A stretch of DNA of 40,709 nucleotides from Clostridia bacterium (lineage in GTDB: Bacteria; Bacillota; Clostridia; Oscillospirales; CAG-272), in the NCBI GenBank assembly GCA_017631855.1, contig JAGBSP010000008.1:1-40709 (forward strand). The letters run 5' to 3'. Both the position numbers and the translations under genes were made by a program. Positions 25,680 to 34,372 of the stretch are shown in pieces. Positions within the stretch are counted from its first letter, which is position 1, and every line of letters begins with the position of its first letter. The notes under the pieces were generated by a model. That model ran no database searches. It was not told the DNA's origin and saw only the letters and a list, made by a program, of their open reading frames with translations.

Positions 25680-27017
25680 TTAAGGCTCCTCGCGGTCGGT
25701 ATCGATCGAACGGAACTTCGTGTAGCGTCCGTTCCAACCGACCTTTACGGTTCCCTGAGAACCGTGACGGTTCTTGGCGATGATGACCTCGGCAATATTG
25801 CCCTCGTCCTGCGCCGCGTCCTTGTCATAATATTCGTTTCGATAGAGGAAGATGACGGTATCGGCATCCTGCTCGATCGATCCCGATTCACGCAGGTCGG
25901 ATAGCATCGGTCGCTTGTCGGTACGGCTTTCGGGACCACGGGAGAGCTGAGAGCAGCAGATGATCGGAACATTTAGTTCCTTCGCCATCAGCTTCAGTCC
26001 ACGAGAGATCTCGGCAACCTCCTGAACGCGGTTGTCGTTGCGACGGTCGCCCTGCATCAGCTGCAGATAGTCGATAACGACAAGACCGAGGTTCTGTACG
26101 CGGCGAAGCTTTGCCTTCATTGCCGTGACAGTTGTGCCCGCTGTATCGTCGATGAGAATATTACAGCCTGCCAGCTTGGTGGTTGCCGTAGCGATATCCA
26201 TCCATTGCTGAGGCTCCAGCTTGCCCGTACGAAGGGCGTAGCTATCGACCAATGCTTCACTGGAGATGATACGGGTAACGAGCTGATCGGCAGACATTTC
26301 GAGAGAGAAGATGCAGACGTTTTTGCCGGTCTGCATAGCGACGTTGGTGGCGATATTCAGACAGAATGAGGTTTTTCCCATACCTGGGCGCGCACCGACC
26401 AGAATGAGGTCGGAATTTCCCATACCCGCCAAAACGCCGTCGATGCCCGAAAATCCGGTCTTCGTACCTTGAGTTGCTTCGGGCTCGGTAGAGAGCAGGT
26501 GCAGGTGCTCGTGGACGCTCTTCAGAACCTGTGAGATGTGCACAAATCCCTTGGTGTCGCGTCCTTGCACGATGTCGAAGATTTTGGCTTCCGCATAGCC
26601 GACGAGCTCCTCGGTCGAGCCTTCCTCGCTATACGCGCGGTCGGAGATTTCGGAGCAAGCCTCGATGAGCTTACGCAGAAGGCTTTTGTTTTTGACGATG
26701 GTAGCGTAGTCCTTGACGTTGAGTGCATTTGCTACCGATTGATAGAGCGAACGGATATAGTCCTCGCCGCCGGATTTGCTATAAATTCCCTTGGTGACCA
26801 ACATATCGATCAGCGTAACGACGTCGATTTCCTTGTTGATGAGAAAGAGCTCGTGCATCGCGGTATAGATCTGAGTATGCTCGGTCAGATAAAAGTCGGA
26901 CGGCGAGAGAATTTCCGCCACCTCGTTGAGTGCTTCGGGGTCGAGAAGGATCGAGCCGAGGACCGACTGCTCTGCAATCAGAGAGAAGGGAAGCTTTCTT
27001 ACGAGTTCGTCATTCAT
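25680..27017 (-). CDS. dnaB: replicative DNA helicase
   Basis: A 445-residue hexameric helicase that unwinds DNA at the replication fork (called DnaC in Bacillus). The N-terminal domain begins KLPFSLIAEQSVLGSILLDP, the family hallmark. The RecA-like core has Walker A GARPGMGKT at 208-216, then IFSLEMSADQLVTRI, Walker B LVVIDYLQLMQGD, and the C-terminal RESGSIEQDADTVIFLYR motif. No intein or insertion is present. AAAGGAT precedes the ATG. It lies 35 bp after rplI and directly before tilS in the minus-strand operon. Confidence 0.97.
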   Translation of the reverse strand: MNDELVRKLPFSLIAEQSVLGSILLDPEALNEVAEILSPSDFYLTEHTQIYTAMHELFLINKEIDVVTLIDMLVTKGIYSKSGGEDYIRSLYQSVANALNVKDYATIVKNKSLLRKLIEACSEISDRAYSEEGSTEELVGYAEAKIFDIVQGRDTKGFVHISQVLKSVHEHLHLLSTEPEATQGTKTGFSGIDGVLAGMGNSDLILVGARPGMGKTSFCLNIATNVAMQTGKNVCIFSLEMSADQLVTRIISSEALVDSYALRTGKLEPQQWMDIATATTKLAGCNILIDDTAGTTVTAMKAKLRRVQNLGLVVIDYLQLMQGDRRNDNRVQEVAEISRGLKLMAKELNVPIICCSQLSRGPESRTDKRPMLSDLRESGSIEQDADTVIFLYRNEYYDKDAAQDEGNIAEVIIAKNRHGSQGTVKVGWNGRYTKFRSIDTDREEP

Positions 27018-27052
27018 TTGTCTTTATCCTTTACTTTAAAATGGGGGCAGGA

Positions 27053-27502
27053 TTATTCCTTTCCTGCAACTTCGATATGGATTTTACCTACGACGTCGGT
27101 GAAGAGACGAACGTCTGCACTGAACTGACCGAAGGACTTGATTGCGACGGGGAGCGTGATCTTTCGCTTGTCGATCTCAATTCCGAAATCCTTTTTGAGG
27201 GCTTCTGCGATTTCCTTGGAGGTGACAGAGCCGTAAAGGCGTTTGTCGGGTCCTGCGGCAAGAACGAAGCGGACAACGATATTTTCGAGCTTTTGCGCGA
27301 TCTCTTTGGCAGTCTGCTTTTCTACGTCGAGCTTGTGCTGCTTGGACGCTTCTTTATTTTTGACCTCGTTGATCGCCTTGTTATCGGCAGGAATGGCAAG
27401 TTTCTTGGGGAGCAGGAAGTTTCTTGCGTATCCGTCCGAAACATCGATGATCTGGTCTTTCTTTCCCTGACCCTTGACGTCAGCGGTTAAAATTACTTTC
27501 AT
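27053..27502 (-). CDS. rplI: 50S ribosomal protein L9
   Basis: A 149-residue ribosomal protein that binds 23S rRNA at the base of the L1 stalk. The N-terminal [19 protein letters not shown] then [16 protein letters not shown] is the L9 signature, followed by the long connecting helix and the C-terminal domain ([15 protein letters not shown]). Length is the usual ~150. AAAGGAG lies before the ATG. It sits between gdpP and dnaB, as in B. subtilis. Confidence 0.97.
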   Translation of the reverse strand: MKVILTADVKGQGKKDQIIDVSDGYARNFLLPKKLAIPADNKAINEVKNKEASKQHKLDVEKQTAKEIAQKLENIVVRFVLAAGPDKRLYGSVTSKEIAEALKKDFGIEIDKRKITLPVAIKSFGQFSADVRLFTDVVGKIHIEVAGKE

Positions 27503-27529
27503 AGTGTATTCTCCTTTGGTACAATAGTT

Positions 27530-29596
27530 TTACGATTTGGAAGAAACCTCGGTAAAATAGGTGTCGATGGCTTGGAGAAGCAATTGCTTTGCTTCGTCGA
27601 GTTCGCTGTTTGCGATTGCCGCGCCCGCAACGTCAAAATGTCCACCGCCACCGATCTTTTCGAGGATGAGCTGAACATTGATCGATCCGTTCGAGCGCGC
27701 TGAAATGTGCACTGTTGTTCCAATGCGGATCAGTGCAAAGGCGGCGTTGACACCGCGCACGGTGAGAAGCTTATCCGATGCCTTCGCGGCGGCGATACGG
27801 TCGCCCGAAGATCCCGTTCCCTCGATCGAGGTGATCGCTATTTTGTCGTGATAGATTTGCGCCTTTGAGCCGAATTCAGCTTCGGCACGGTAGTCCTCGA
27901 ACGCTTCCTCAAAGAAGGTGCGCGCGTATTCGGGGCTGGCACCCGCACCACGAAGATACAGAGCAGCGGCAAAGGTACGTGTACCAACAGTACGGGTGAA
28001 GTTCTTGGTATCGACCATAATACCCGCCATCATGACGTTGGCTTCTTCTTTGCGGAGTGTACCGACGGGAAGCGTCTGCTCCAGAATTTCGGTCACAAGC
28101 TCGCACGCGGAGGAGGCGGAGGGATCGATATACGAGAGCTGAGGCTCGTTTTCAAACTCTTCTTTTTTGATATGGTGGTCAAGAATTACCGTCTTAAAGG
28201 AGTTCTTGGCAATCTCGGGTGCTTCGAGAATGGCAAAGTTGTTGGCGTCGACTACGATTAAAAGTGTTCCGAAAGAAGATTCGCCAAGACCGATGACGCC
28301 GTCCACAAAGAGATTTTTGTAGTCGGCAATGTCCAGAAGACGCGCCGTACAAGACTTGAAGTTTTCGGATTCGGAATCCGCGACAATCTTGACATCGACA
28401 CCGAGATATCTTGCGAGTGCGGCAATACCGATACAAGCGCCGATGGAGTCAAAGTCGGGATTCGCGTGTCCCATAACGATGACGTTCGAGGAGCTCGAGA
28501 TCATTGCGCAAAGACGGTTTGCAATGATTCGTGAATGACCGCGGGTTCTCTTTTGCTGACTCTTGGTTCGTCCGCCGAAGAAAAAGTTTCCATTTTCGTT
28601 CTTCAGGACGGCTTGGTCGCCGCCGCGCTGTAATGCCATATCAAGGGCAACCAGAGCATCGCGCTCTCTTTGCGCCATTGTTTCTCCCGTGGTGGCAATT
28701 CCCATCGAGATCGTAATGGGAAGATTTTCATCACCGATATGGATCTCGCGGACCTTATCGAGAATATCGAATTTCGTTTTGATGCACTCTGCAAGCATTT
28801 GACGCGAGAGCAGGAGTACGTATTTGTTGCGGTCGTACTCGCGGATCATTCCGCCCAGCTCTGCCGCAAAGTCCTTAAGAAGGGTTTCTACCTGTCTTGC
28901 TTCAGACTGATAGCTGACCTTGACATACTGTGCGATCTCCTCGAGATTGTCGAGGACGATGTAGGCGATCGCTGTTAGGTTATCGTGGTAGAGGTCTGTC
29001 ATCAGCTCAAGGTCGGTGGCATCGCGGAATACGAGCATATAATACTGCTTTCCTTTGGAATGCAGGGGATGAACGTCAACCTGAAATTTGAATTCTCCGA
29101 TTTGTACGAGCGAACGCTTGAAGGCATTTCTTGCGCTTTCGTCGGGAGTGGTCAGAATAAAATCTTCCTTGGGGGAGAGAATTTCCTCCATCGAGCAATG
29201 ACAGATCGACGAAATGTCAGTGTTAAAGAGCGTGCCGCGAATTCCCGTAACGTTGCGCATCGCGGTGTTCACCGTTACGATTTTGCCGTTCGGGTTGACG
29301 ACGGCGTAGGGAACGTTGAGTGCGGTACGGAAGGCACGGACGACGCCATTGTTTTGCTCATCCGACGCGTCTGCCTCAATGCGGTACAGACGGAATTGCT
29401 TTTGCGTCACGAAATAGATGATCGAAACCGCGACGAGATAGGTGATACTTAACACAAGTCCCGTGATTACCACCGATGCCGAGGTGTAATGACAGATCGC
29501 AATATGAAGAGCTAGCGCTACGACCGCCAGAATGATATAGAGGCGGGAGGGAAGCTCCTCAAGACGGCGAAATAAATCGAATTTTTTATTGGACAT
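27530..29596 (-). CDS. gdpP: cyclic-di-AMP phosphodiesterase GdpP (DHH family)
   Basis: A 688-residue membrane-anchored enzyme that hydrolyses c-di-AMP and so affects cell-wall and potassium homeostasis. It has two transmembrane helices near residues 18-65, a PAS-like domain (VPYAVVNPNGKIVTVNTAM, ~93-180) and a degenerate GGDEF domain (~200-340) lacking the catalytic GGDEF signature. The DHH-DHHA1 phosphoesterase part has HANPDFD with H377 and D381, LIVVDAN, and DHH at 473-475. The C-terminal GGGGHFDVAGAAI is the DHHA1 motif. GAAAGGAG lies before the ATG. It heads the operon, with a good promoter at 29679-29707. Confidence 0.95.
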   Translation of the reverse strand: MSNKKFDLFRRLEELPSRLYIILAVVALALHIAICHYTSASVVITGLVLSITYLVAVSIIYFVTQKQFRLYRIEADASDEQNNGVVRAFRTALNVPYAVVNPNGKIVTVNTAMRNVTGIRGTLFNTDISSICHCSMEEILSPKEDFILTTPDESARNAFKRSLVQIGEFKFQVDVHPLHSKGKQYYMLVFRDATDLELMTDLYHDNLTAIAYIVLDNLEEIAQYVKVSYQSEARQVETLLKDFAAELGGMIREYDRNKYVLLLSRQMLAECIKTKFDILDKVREIHIGDENLPITISMGIATTGETMAQRERDALVALDMALQRGGDQAVLKNENGNFFFGGRTKSQQKRTRGHSRIIANRLCAMISSSSNVIVMGHANPDFDSIGACIGIAALARYLGVDVKIVADSESENFKSCTARLLDIADYKNLFVDGVIGLGESSFGTLLIVVDANNFAILEAPEIAKNSFKTVILDHHIKKEEFENEPQLSYIDPSASSACELVTEILEQTLPVGTLRKEEANVMMAGIMVDTKNFTRTVGTRTFAAALYLRGAGASPEYARTFFEEAFEDYRAEAEFGSKAQIYHDKIAITSIEGTGSSGDRIAAAKASDKLLTVRGVNAAFALIRIGTTVHISARSNGSINVQLILEKIGGGGHFDVAGAAIANSELDEAKQLLLQAIDTYFTEVSSKS

Positions 29597-29678
29597 GACG
29601 ATGCTCCTTTCCTCAAAGCAATCTCATATAGTTCAAGGTAAAATGCCCTTTGGGCAGAGATAAAATCCCTATTATATA

Positions 29679-29707
29679 ATTATACCATATTATATTTAAT
29701 TTGTAAA
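29679..29707 (-). promoter_or_regulatory. sigma-A promoter of the gdpP-to-ftsH operon
   Basis: On the minus strand TTTACA (29707-29702), a 17-bp spacer and TATAAT (29684-29679) with a TGG extension before it. It is about 80 bp before the gdpP ATG. Confidence 0.8.
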
Positions 29708-29764
29708 CAAAAAACGAGAAACTTTTTGGGATTTTGTGGAAAGTGTGCCTTTCTTTGGGACAAA

Positions 29765-29795
29765 GATCCCTTCGCACCGGTGGTGCGAAGGGATC
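29765..29795 (-). terminator. terminator of alaS
   Basis: A 14-bp perfect stem GATCCCTTCGCACC with its complement (29765-29778 and 29782-29795), a 3-nt loop, 10 bp after the alaS stop, followed on the minus strand by TTTG. Confidence 0.85.
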
Positions 29796-29805
29796 GGGGA
29801 TCAAA

Positions 29806-32436
29806 TTATTTCAGCATTGAAGCGAGAATGGATTCGGATGCGGTGAGCGCTTCTGCGATTTTTGCGCGGTCCTGACCGCCAGCCATCGCGTTGTCGGGAC
29901 GTCCGCCGCCCTTACCGCCCGTGATCTGTGCGACAGCTCCAACAAGCTTACCTGCATGTGCCCCTGCTGCAACAGCATCCTTTCCTGCTACCGCAAGGAA
30001 GTTCAGCTTTTCGGCGCTGTTCAGCGCCAGCACGGCAACAGCATCGGCGGCTCTTGCCTTGATTTCGTCAGCAAGACTGCGTGCAGCGTCGGGCTGCATA
30101 TCCTTGAGCTCTGCCGTGATCAGACGAAGAGAGCCGACCGTCTTTGCGGAAGCCAGAATATCGTCAAGCTTGGTTGCAGCAAGCTTTGCGTTCATTGCCT
30201 CAAGCTCCTTCTTCATTGCGTGGAGCTCTTTCTGCAACTGAGCAGCGCGCTCTGCGATCTCGGAGGATTTTTGCACACGAAGCTCTGTGGCAGTTTTTGC
30301 GATCAGTGCGCCGTTTTCTTCCAAGAGAGCAAGGACAGCCTCACCCGTGACGGCTTCGATACGGCGTACGCCTGCGGCAACCGAAGCCTCAGATACGATC
30401 TTGAAAAGACCGATCTCGGCGGTGTTCGCAAGGTGCGTTCCTCCGCAAAGCTCGACCGATACGTCGCCCATCTTGACGACGCGAACGACCTTGCCGTACT
30501 TTTCTCCAAAGAGAGCCATCGCGCCGAGCTTCTTTGCTTCATCGATGGGCATTTCGTTCATCGTGATCTCGTTTGCCGAGAGAATATATGCGTTGACGAG
30601 CGCCTCGACCTTGGCGATCTCCTCTGCTGTCATTGCGGCAAAGTGCGTGAAGTCAAAGCGGGTGTGGTCAAGGGCAACGTAAGAGCCTGCCTGCTCGACG
30701 TGGTTGCCGAGCACCGTGCGGAGCGCCGCCTGAAGCAGGTGGCACGCCGAGTGTGCACGCATGGTCGCACGGCGGGTCTTTGTTCCGACGGTTGCGGTGA
30801 GGGTATCGCCAACCTTGATGCTTCCCTCGTTCAGCGTGACCTCGTGCAGGTAAACGCCGTCGGTCTTTTTGGTATCGGTAACGGTCAGCGATGCGGTGTC
30901 GGACGCGAGTGTACCCTCGTCACCGATCTGTCCGACGCCTTCTCCGTAGAAGGGGGTCTTATTGAGAACCACCGTTGCATCGCCCTCGGTCAGCACGTCG
31001 ACGTTCTCGCCACCAACGATGATCGCGAGCACCTTTGCTTCGGCAGAAAGCTCGTTGTATCCGCAGAACTCGGTCTTTTCCATCGAGGCGAGCATCTTCT
31101 TAGAGCTCTCGTCCCAACCGCCAATGTTGCCGCGTGCGGCTCTTGCGCGATCCTTCTGCTCCTTCATCAGAGCCGTGAATTTTTCTTCGTCGATCGAAAG
31201 TCCCTTTTCTTCGACGATCTCACGCGTAATGTCAAGCGGGAAGCCGAAGGTGTCGTACAGACGGAAGGCATCCTCGCCCGAAATGACGGTGTTTCCTGCC
31301 TTTTCAGCGTCCTCGATGATCGTAGCGAGGATCGAAAGACCTGCATCGATGGTAGCGTCAAAGCGCTCTTCCTCGGTGGCAATGACCTTCAGAATATATG
31401 CCTTCTTGTCGCCAAGCTCGGGGTATGCACCGATGTTCTCTCCGATGACGACCTCACAGAGCTCGCAAAGGAATGCGCGGTTGATGCCGAGCAGCTTACC
31501 GAAGCGGCAAGCACGGCGCAGAATACGGCGAAGCACGTAGCCGCGTCCTTCGTTGGAAGGAATGACGCCGTCGCAGATCATAAAGGTTGCGCTGCGGATG
31601 TGGTCGGTCACGACGCGGATCGAAATATCGTCCTTGGCGTTCTCGCCGTAGGTCTTGTCCGAAATCGAGCAGACCGTGTTGAGGATTTTGCGGACGGTGT
31701 CGACCTCGAAGAGGTTGTCTACACCCTGCATGACGCAAGCGAGACGCTCAAGTCCCATACCCGTATCGATATTCTTCTGCGCAAGCTCGGTGTAGTTGCC
31801 GTTTCCATCGTTGTTGAACTGCGAGAAGACGTTGTTCCAGATCTCCATAAAGCGGTCGCAGTCGCATCCGGGCTTACAGTCGGGCGAGCCACAGCCGTAC
31901 TTTTCTCCGCGGTCAAAGTAGATCTCGGAGCAGGGACCGCAAGGACCCGAGCCGTGTTCCCAGAAGTTGTCTGCTTTGCCGAGGCGGACGACGTGATTTG
32001 CGGGAACGCCGATTTTCTTGGTCCAGATGTCGTAGGCTTCCTCGTCGTTTTCGTAGATCGAGGGCCAGAGCAGGTCTGCGGGGATCTCGAGCCATTCGGT
32101 TAAGAATTCCCACGCCCACGGAATTGCTTCTTCCTTGAAGTAGTCACCAAAGGAGAAGTTTCCGAGCATTTCAAAATATGTGCCGTGACGTGCGGTGTGA
32201 CCGACACGGTCAAGGTCGGGGGTACGGATGCACTTCTGGCAGGTGGTGACACGGTTGCGGGGAGGAATTTCTTCTCCCGTGAAGTATTTTTTCATCGGTG
32301 CCATTCCCGAGTTGATGAGAAGCAGAGATTTGTCTCCGATGGGAACGAGCGGGAATGAGGGGAGTCTTAAGTGTCCCTTCGACTCAAAAAAGGAAAGATA
32401 TTTTTCGCGAAGATCATTTAAAGAAGTCCATTTCAT
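29806..32436 (-). CDS. alaS: alanyl-tRNA synthetase
   Basis: An 876-residue class II synthetase that charges tRNA(Ala). The ATG at 32436 (MKWTSLNDLREKYLSFFESK) is chosen; a TTG eight codons upstream is open in frame but would lie within the likely ribosome binding site. The N-terminal core has GHLRLPSFPLVP and TCQKCIRTPDLDRVG. The editing domain carries HSACH (H562, H566) and CGGTH (C664, H668), the four zinc ligands of the family. The C-terminal DHHA1-like domain ends with GGKGGGRPDNAMAGG. Full length. It has a perfect sigma-A promoter at 32492-32520, and no T-box leader is seen in the short untranslated region. Confidence 0.97.
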   Translation of the reverse strand: MKWTSLNDLREKYLSFFESKGHLRLPSFPLVPIGDKSLLLINSGMAPMKKYFTGEEIPPRNRVTTCQKCIRTPDLDRVGHTARHGTYFEMLGNFSFGDYFKEEAIPWAWEFLTEWLEIPADLLWPSIYENDEEAYDIWTKKIGVPANHVVRLGKADNFWEHGSGPCGPCSEIYFDRGEKYGCGSPDCKPGCDCDRFMEIWNNVFSQFNNDGNGNYTELAQKNIDTGMGLERLACVMQGVDNLFEVDTVRKILNTVCSISDKTYGENAKDDISIRVVTDHIRSATFMICDGVIPSNEGRGYVLRRILRRACRFGKLLGINRAFLCELCEVVIGENIGAYPELGDKKAYILKVIATEEERFDATIDAGLSILATIIEDAEKAGNTVISGEDAFRLYDTFGFPLDITREIVEEKGLSIDEEKFTALMKEQKDRARAARGNIGGWDESSKKMLASMEKTEFCGYNELSAEAKVLAIIVGGENVDVLTEGDATVVLNKTPFYGEGVGQIGDEGTLASDTASLTVTDTKKTDGVYLHEVTLNEGSIKVGDTLTATVGTKTRRATMRAHSACHLLQAALRTVLGNHVEQAGSYVALDHTRFDFTHFAAMTAEEIAKVEALVNAYILSANEITMNEMPIDEAKKLGAMALFGEKYGKVVRVVKMGDVSVELCGGTHLANTAEIGLFKIVSEASVAAGVRRIEAVTGEAVLALLEENGALIAKTATELRVQKSSEIAERAAQLQKELHAMKKELEAMNAKLAATKLDDILASAKTVGSLRLITAELKDMQPDAARSLADEIKARAADAVAVLALNSAEKLNFLAVAGKDAVAAGAHAGKLVGAVAQITGGKGGGRPDNAMAGGQDRAKIAEALTASESILASMLK

Positions 32437-32491
32437 GGGGGTATATCGCCTTTCTTTCAAAAATAATATAGTAAAAATAAAATATCACTTT

Positions 32492-32520
32492 ATTATACCA
32501 CTCTCCCTTCCATTTGTCAA
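32492..32520 (-). promoter_or_regulatory. sigma-A promoter of alaS
   Basis: On the minus strand TTGACA (32520-32515), a 17-bp spacer and TATAAT (32497-32492), a perfect consensus about 55 bp before the ATG. Confidence 0.9.
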
Positions 32521-32581
32521 TCCTTTTATAAAAAAGTATAAAAAGAGAGTGAAAAGAAGAAAAGGAAGCGAGATATTTTTA

Positions 32582-32610
32582 CACCAAAAGAATTCGGTTT
32601 TCATAAAATA
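32582..32610 (+). promoter_or_regulatory. SigK-type mother-cell promoter of dpaAB
   Basis: CACC at 32582-32585, a 16-bp spacer and CATAAAATA at 32602-32610 fit the SigK consensus mACm-N16/17-CATANNNTA. In B. subtilis the dipicolinate synthase operon (spoVF) is SigK-dependent, which fits this position about 53 bp before dpaA. Confidence 0.65.
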
Positions 32611-32618
32611 CTATCGTA

Positions 32619-32641
32619 GCGGTCGCCGCAAGAGCGGCCGC
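32619..32641 (+). promoter_or_regulatory. GC-rich hairpin at the 5' end of the dpaAB transcript
   Basis: GCGGTCGC (32619-32626) pairs with GCGGCCGC (32634-32641), an 8-bp stem with one G-U pair and a 7-nt loop. It would begin within a few bases of the predicted SigK start site and end before the ribosome binding site AAAGGA (about 32647-32652). It could act as a 5' stabiliser. Confidence 0.45.
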
Positions 32642-32662
32642 AATCGAAAGGACGATAGCACG

Positions 32663-33559
32663 ATGAAACAACAAAAAAAGATCGCAGTTCTCGGGGGAGA
32701 TCTGCGACAGTATATTGCCGCGCGCGAGCTATCCTTGAGCGGTGCATCGGTCGAACTCTGGGGACTTGAGCGCTCGGCAAGAGAGGAGGAAATCCCCGTG
32801 GCACGAAGCCTCGTGTCGGCACTTGAGGGAGCGGACGCCGTGCTCCTTCCTCTTCCCGCTACGACCGACGGAGTATTGCTCTTTTCTCCCTTGGCAATCT
32901 CGGAAAAGCGCATCCGCCTTTGCGACATTTTGTCAGAAATGCCATCGGGTTCGCTTCTGATCGGGGGAAGAATTCCCGAAACCGTCGTTGCGTCTGCCGA
33001 GGCTTCGGGAATTCGGGTACGGGACTATTTCGACTCGGAGGAGTTTCAGATTCAGAACGCCTATACGACGGCAGAGGCGGCGATCAGTATCGCGATGAAC
33101 AGTCTGACGCGAAATCTCCGTGGCGCGCGCGTTGCTGTGACGGGATTTGGACGGATCGCAAAGCATCTTGTACGACTTTTGCTCTCTCTTAGCGCACGTG
33201 TGACGGTTGCGGCACGAAAGAGTGAGGACCTTGCGTGGGCAGAGAGCCTCGGATGCGATACGCTGTTCTTGCGGGAGGGCGTCGTTCCGAGTGAGCTTGC
33301 CCACGGCTATGACGTGATCTACAATACCGTGCCTCATTGGCTCTTCGGTCGGGAATTTCTCTCGATGACAACGAGAGATACCTTCTTGATCGATTTGGCG
33401 TCAGTTCCCGGTGGCGTGGACGTTCTTGCCGCAAAAGAGCTTGGCTCCAACGTGCTCTGGGCGACCTCGCTTCCGGGAAAATACGCGCCGACGAGCGCAG
33501 GTCAGCTGATCGCCGCGTGCGTCGGAAAAATTCTGAGAGAGGAGGTGAGCGGAGAATGA
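32663..33559 (+). CDS. dpaA: dipicolinate synthase subunit A
   Basis: A 298-residue NAD(P)-binding subunit of the enzyme that makes dipicolinic acid from the lysine-pathway precursor in the mother cell; the product fills the spore core. The ATG at 32663 is chosen (MKQQKKIAVLGGDLRQ), with AAAGGA upstream. The N-terminal Rossmann motif IAVLGGD and a second one VAVTGFGRIAKHLVRLL near 155 match SpoVFA. DLASVPGGVD and LPGKYAPTSAGQLIA near the C-terminus are strong family marks. The open frame extends 145 codons upstream into alaS antisense, which is not real coding. It overlaps dpaB by 4 bp (ATGA), so the two are translationally coupled. Confidence 0.94.
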   Translation: MKQQKKIAVLGGDLRQYIAARELSLSGASVELWGLERSAREEEIPVARSLVSALEGADAVLLPLPATTDGVLLFSPLAISEKRIRLCDILSEMPSGSLLIGGRIPETVVASAEASGIRVRDYFDSEEFQIQNAYTTAEAAISIAMNSLTRNLRGARVAVTGFGRIAKHLVRLLLSLSARVTVAARKSEDLAWAESLGCDTLFLREGVVPSELAHGYDVIYNTVPHWLFGREFLSMTTRDTFLIDLASVPGGVDVLAAKELGSNVLWATSLPGKYAPTSAGQLIAACVGKILREEVSGE

Positions 33560-34116
33560 TTGGATTTGCGATGTGCGGCTCGTACTGCACACACGCGTTG
33601 GCACTCCAACAGTTAATCTCGCTTCGCGAGAGAGGTCTTGAAATTCAGCCGATGATGAGCGAGAACGTATACGCGACCGATACGCAGTTTGGAAGCGCCG
33701 AGGAGCTCCGTCGGAAGGTGAGGGAGATTTGCGATCGAGAGATCATTCATACGGTGGTGGGGGCAGAGCCACTCGGACCGAGAACGCCGCTCGACGCGCT
33801 TCTGCTTTGTCCTTGTACGGGAAATACCTTGGCAAAAATGGCACTTGGCATTACCGATACGGCGGTGACGATGGCGGCAAAGGCGCATCTACGGAGCGAC
33901 CGTCCGCTCGTGATTTGCCTTGCGTCAAACGATGCGCTTTCGGCAAATCTCAAAAATATTGGACTGCTGCTTTCCCGCAAGTGCGTGTATTTTGTGCCGA
34001 TGAGACAGGACGATCCCGAAAAGAAGCCACATTCGCTTGTGGCGGATTTTTCGCTTTTGATCCCTACGCTCGACAGCGCGATGCAGGGAAAACAGTATCA
34101 GAAAATTTTTGTGTAG
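33556..34116 (+). CDS. dpaB: dipicolinate synthase subunit B
   Basis: A 186-residue flavoprotein-like subunit (SpoVFB) that works with DpaA. It begins MIGFAMCGSYCTHALALQQL and contains LLLCPCTGNTLAKMALGITD, VTMAAKAHLRS and RPLVICLASNDALSAN, all typical of the flavoprotein (HFCD) fold in SpoVFB. The ATG overlaps the dpaA stop as ATGA, with GGAGGTGAGCGGAG just upstream. It is the last gene of the dpaAB unit and is followed by several hairpins and repeat modules before convergent sigG. Confidence 0.94.
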   Translation: MIGFAMCGSYCTHALALQQLISLRERGLEIQPMMSENVYATDTQFGSAEELRRKVREICDREIIHTVVGAEPLGPRTPLDALLLCPCTGNTLAKMALGITDTAVTMAAKAHLRSDRPLVICLASNDALSANLKNIGLLLSRKCVYFVPMRQDDPEKKPHSLVADFSLLIPTLDSAMQGKQYQKIFV

Positions 34117-34129
34117 GGGACGCGTTTTT

Positions 34130-34181
34130 GTGGGGCTAGCCCCACACCCTACTTAAGAACTTTTTGGAAAAAGTTCTTAAG
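34130..34181. terminator. paired hairpins after dpaB, part of a composite repeat
   Basis: A near-palindrome GTGGGGCTAGCCCCAC (34130-34145), then a 14-bp perfect stem CTTAAGAACTTTTT/AAAAAGTTCTTAAG (34152-34181) with a 2-nt GG loop. It may stop dpaAB transcription. It has the same module order, inverted, as the repeat cluster at 21.3 kb. Confidence 0.6.
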
Positions 34182-34227
34182 AATCTCAAAAACTTAACAC
34201 AAAAATCATTTTAATAAAATCGCATCC

Positions 34228-34261
34228 CAAACTTGGCGGTACATAGTGTCCGCCAAGTTTG
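34228..34261. repeat. 12-bp inverted repeat between dpaB and sigG
   Basis: CAAACTTGGCGG (34228-34239) and CCGCCAAGTTTG (34250-34261) with a 10-nt loop. There is no U-tract on either side, so it is not a classical terminator. It sits inside the composite repeat region between convergent genes. Confidence 0.7.
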
Positions 34262-34317
34262 TTCCTCAGAAAGCCGAAGTCTGTACAAAAAATACGGCTA
34301 CAAAATCCATCAATTAC

Positions 34318-34365
34318 GTGTTGCTTTCTTTTGGTTACTTTTCTTTCCCGAAAGAAAAGTAACAC
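34318..34365 (-). repeat. 48-bp interspersed palindromic repeat, copy 1
   Basis: It contains the perfect 30-bp palindrome GTTACTTTTCTTTC-CC-GAAAGAAAAGTAAC (34334-34363) and the tail GTGTTGCTTTCTTTTG. It is identical at 47 of 48 positions to the reverse complement of 40607-40654. It lies 8 bp beyond the end of sigG. Confidence 0.9.
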
Positions 34366-34372
34366 ATCTCCT

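Noticed and set aside
29956-32103. 715-codon plus-strand frame across alaS
   Set aside because: It is the antisense shadow of alaS, whose motifs and promoter are unambiguous on the minus strand.
32437-32520. T-box riboswitch for alaS
   Set aside because: The leader is only about 50 nt, with no specifier loop, T-box sequence or terminator.
32228-32662. Long N-terminal extension of dpaA
   Set aside because: It runs through the alaS 5' end and its promoter on the opposite strand; homologues begin at the MKQQKKIAVLGGD start.
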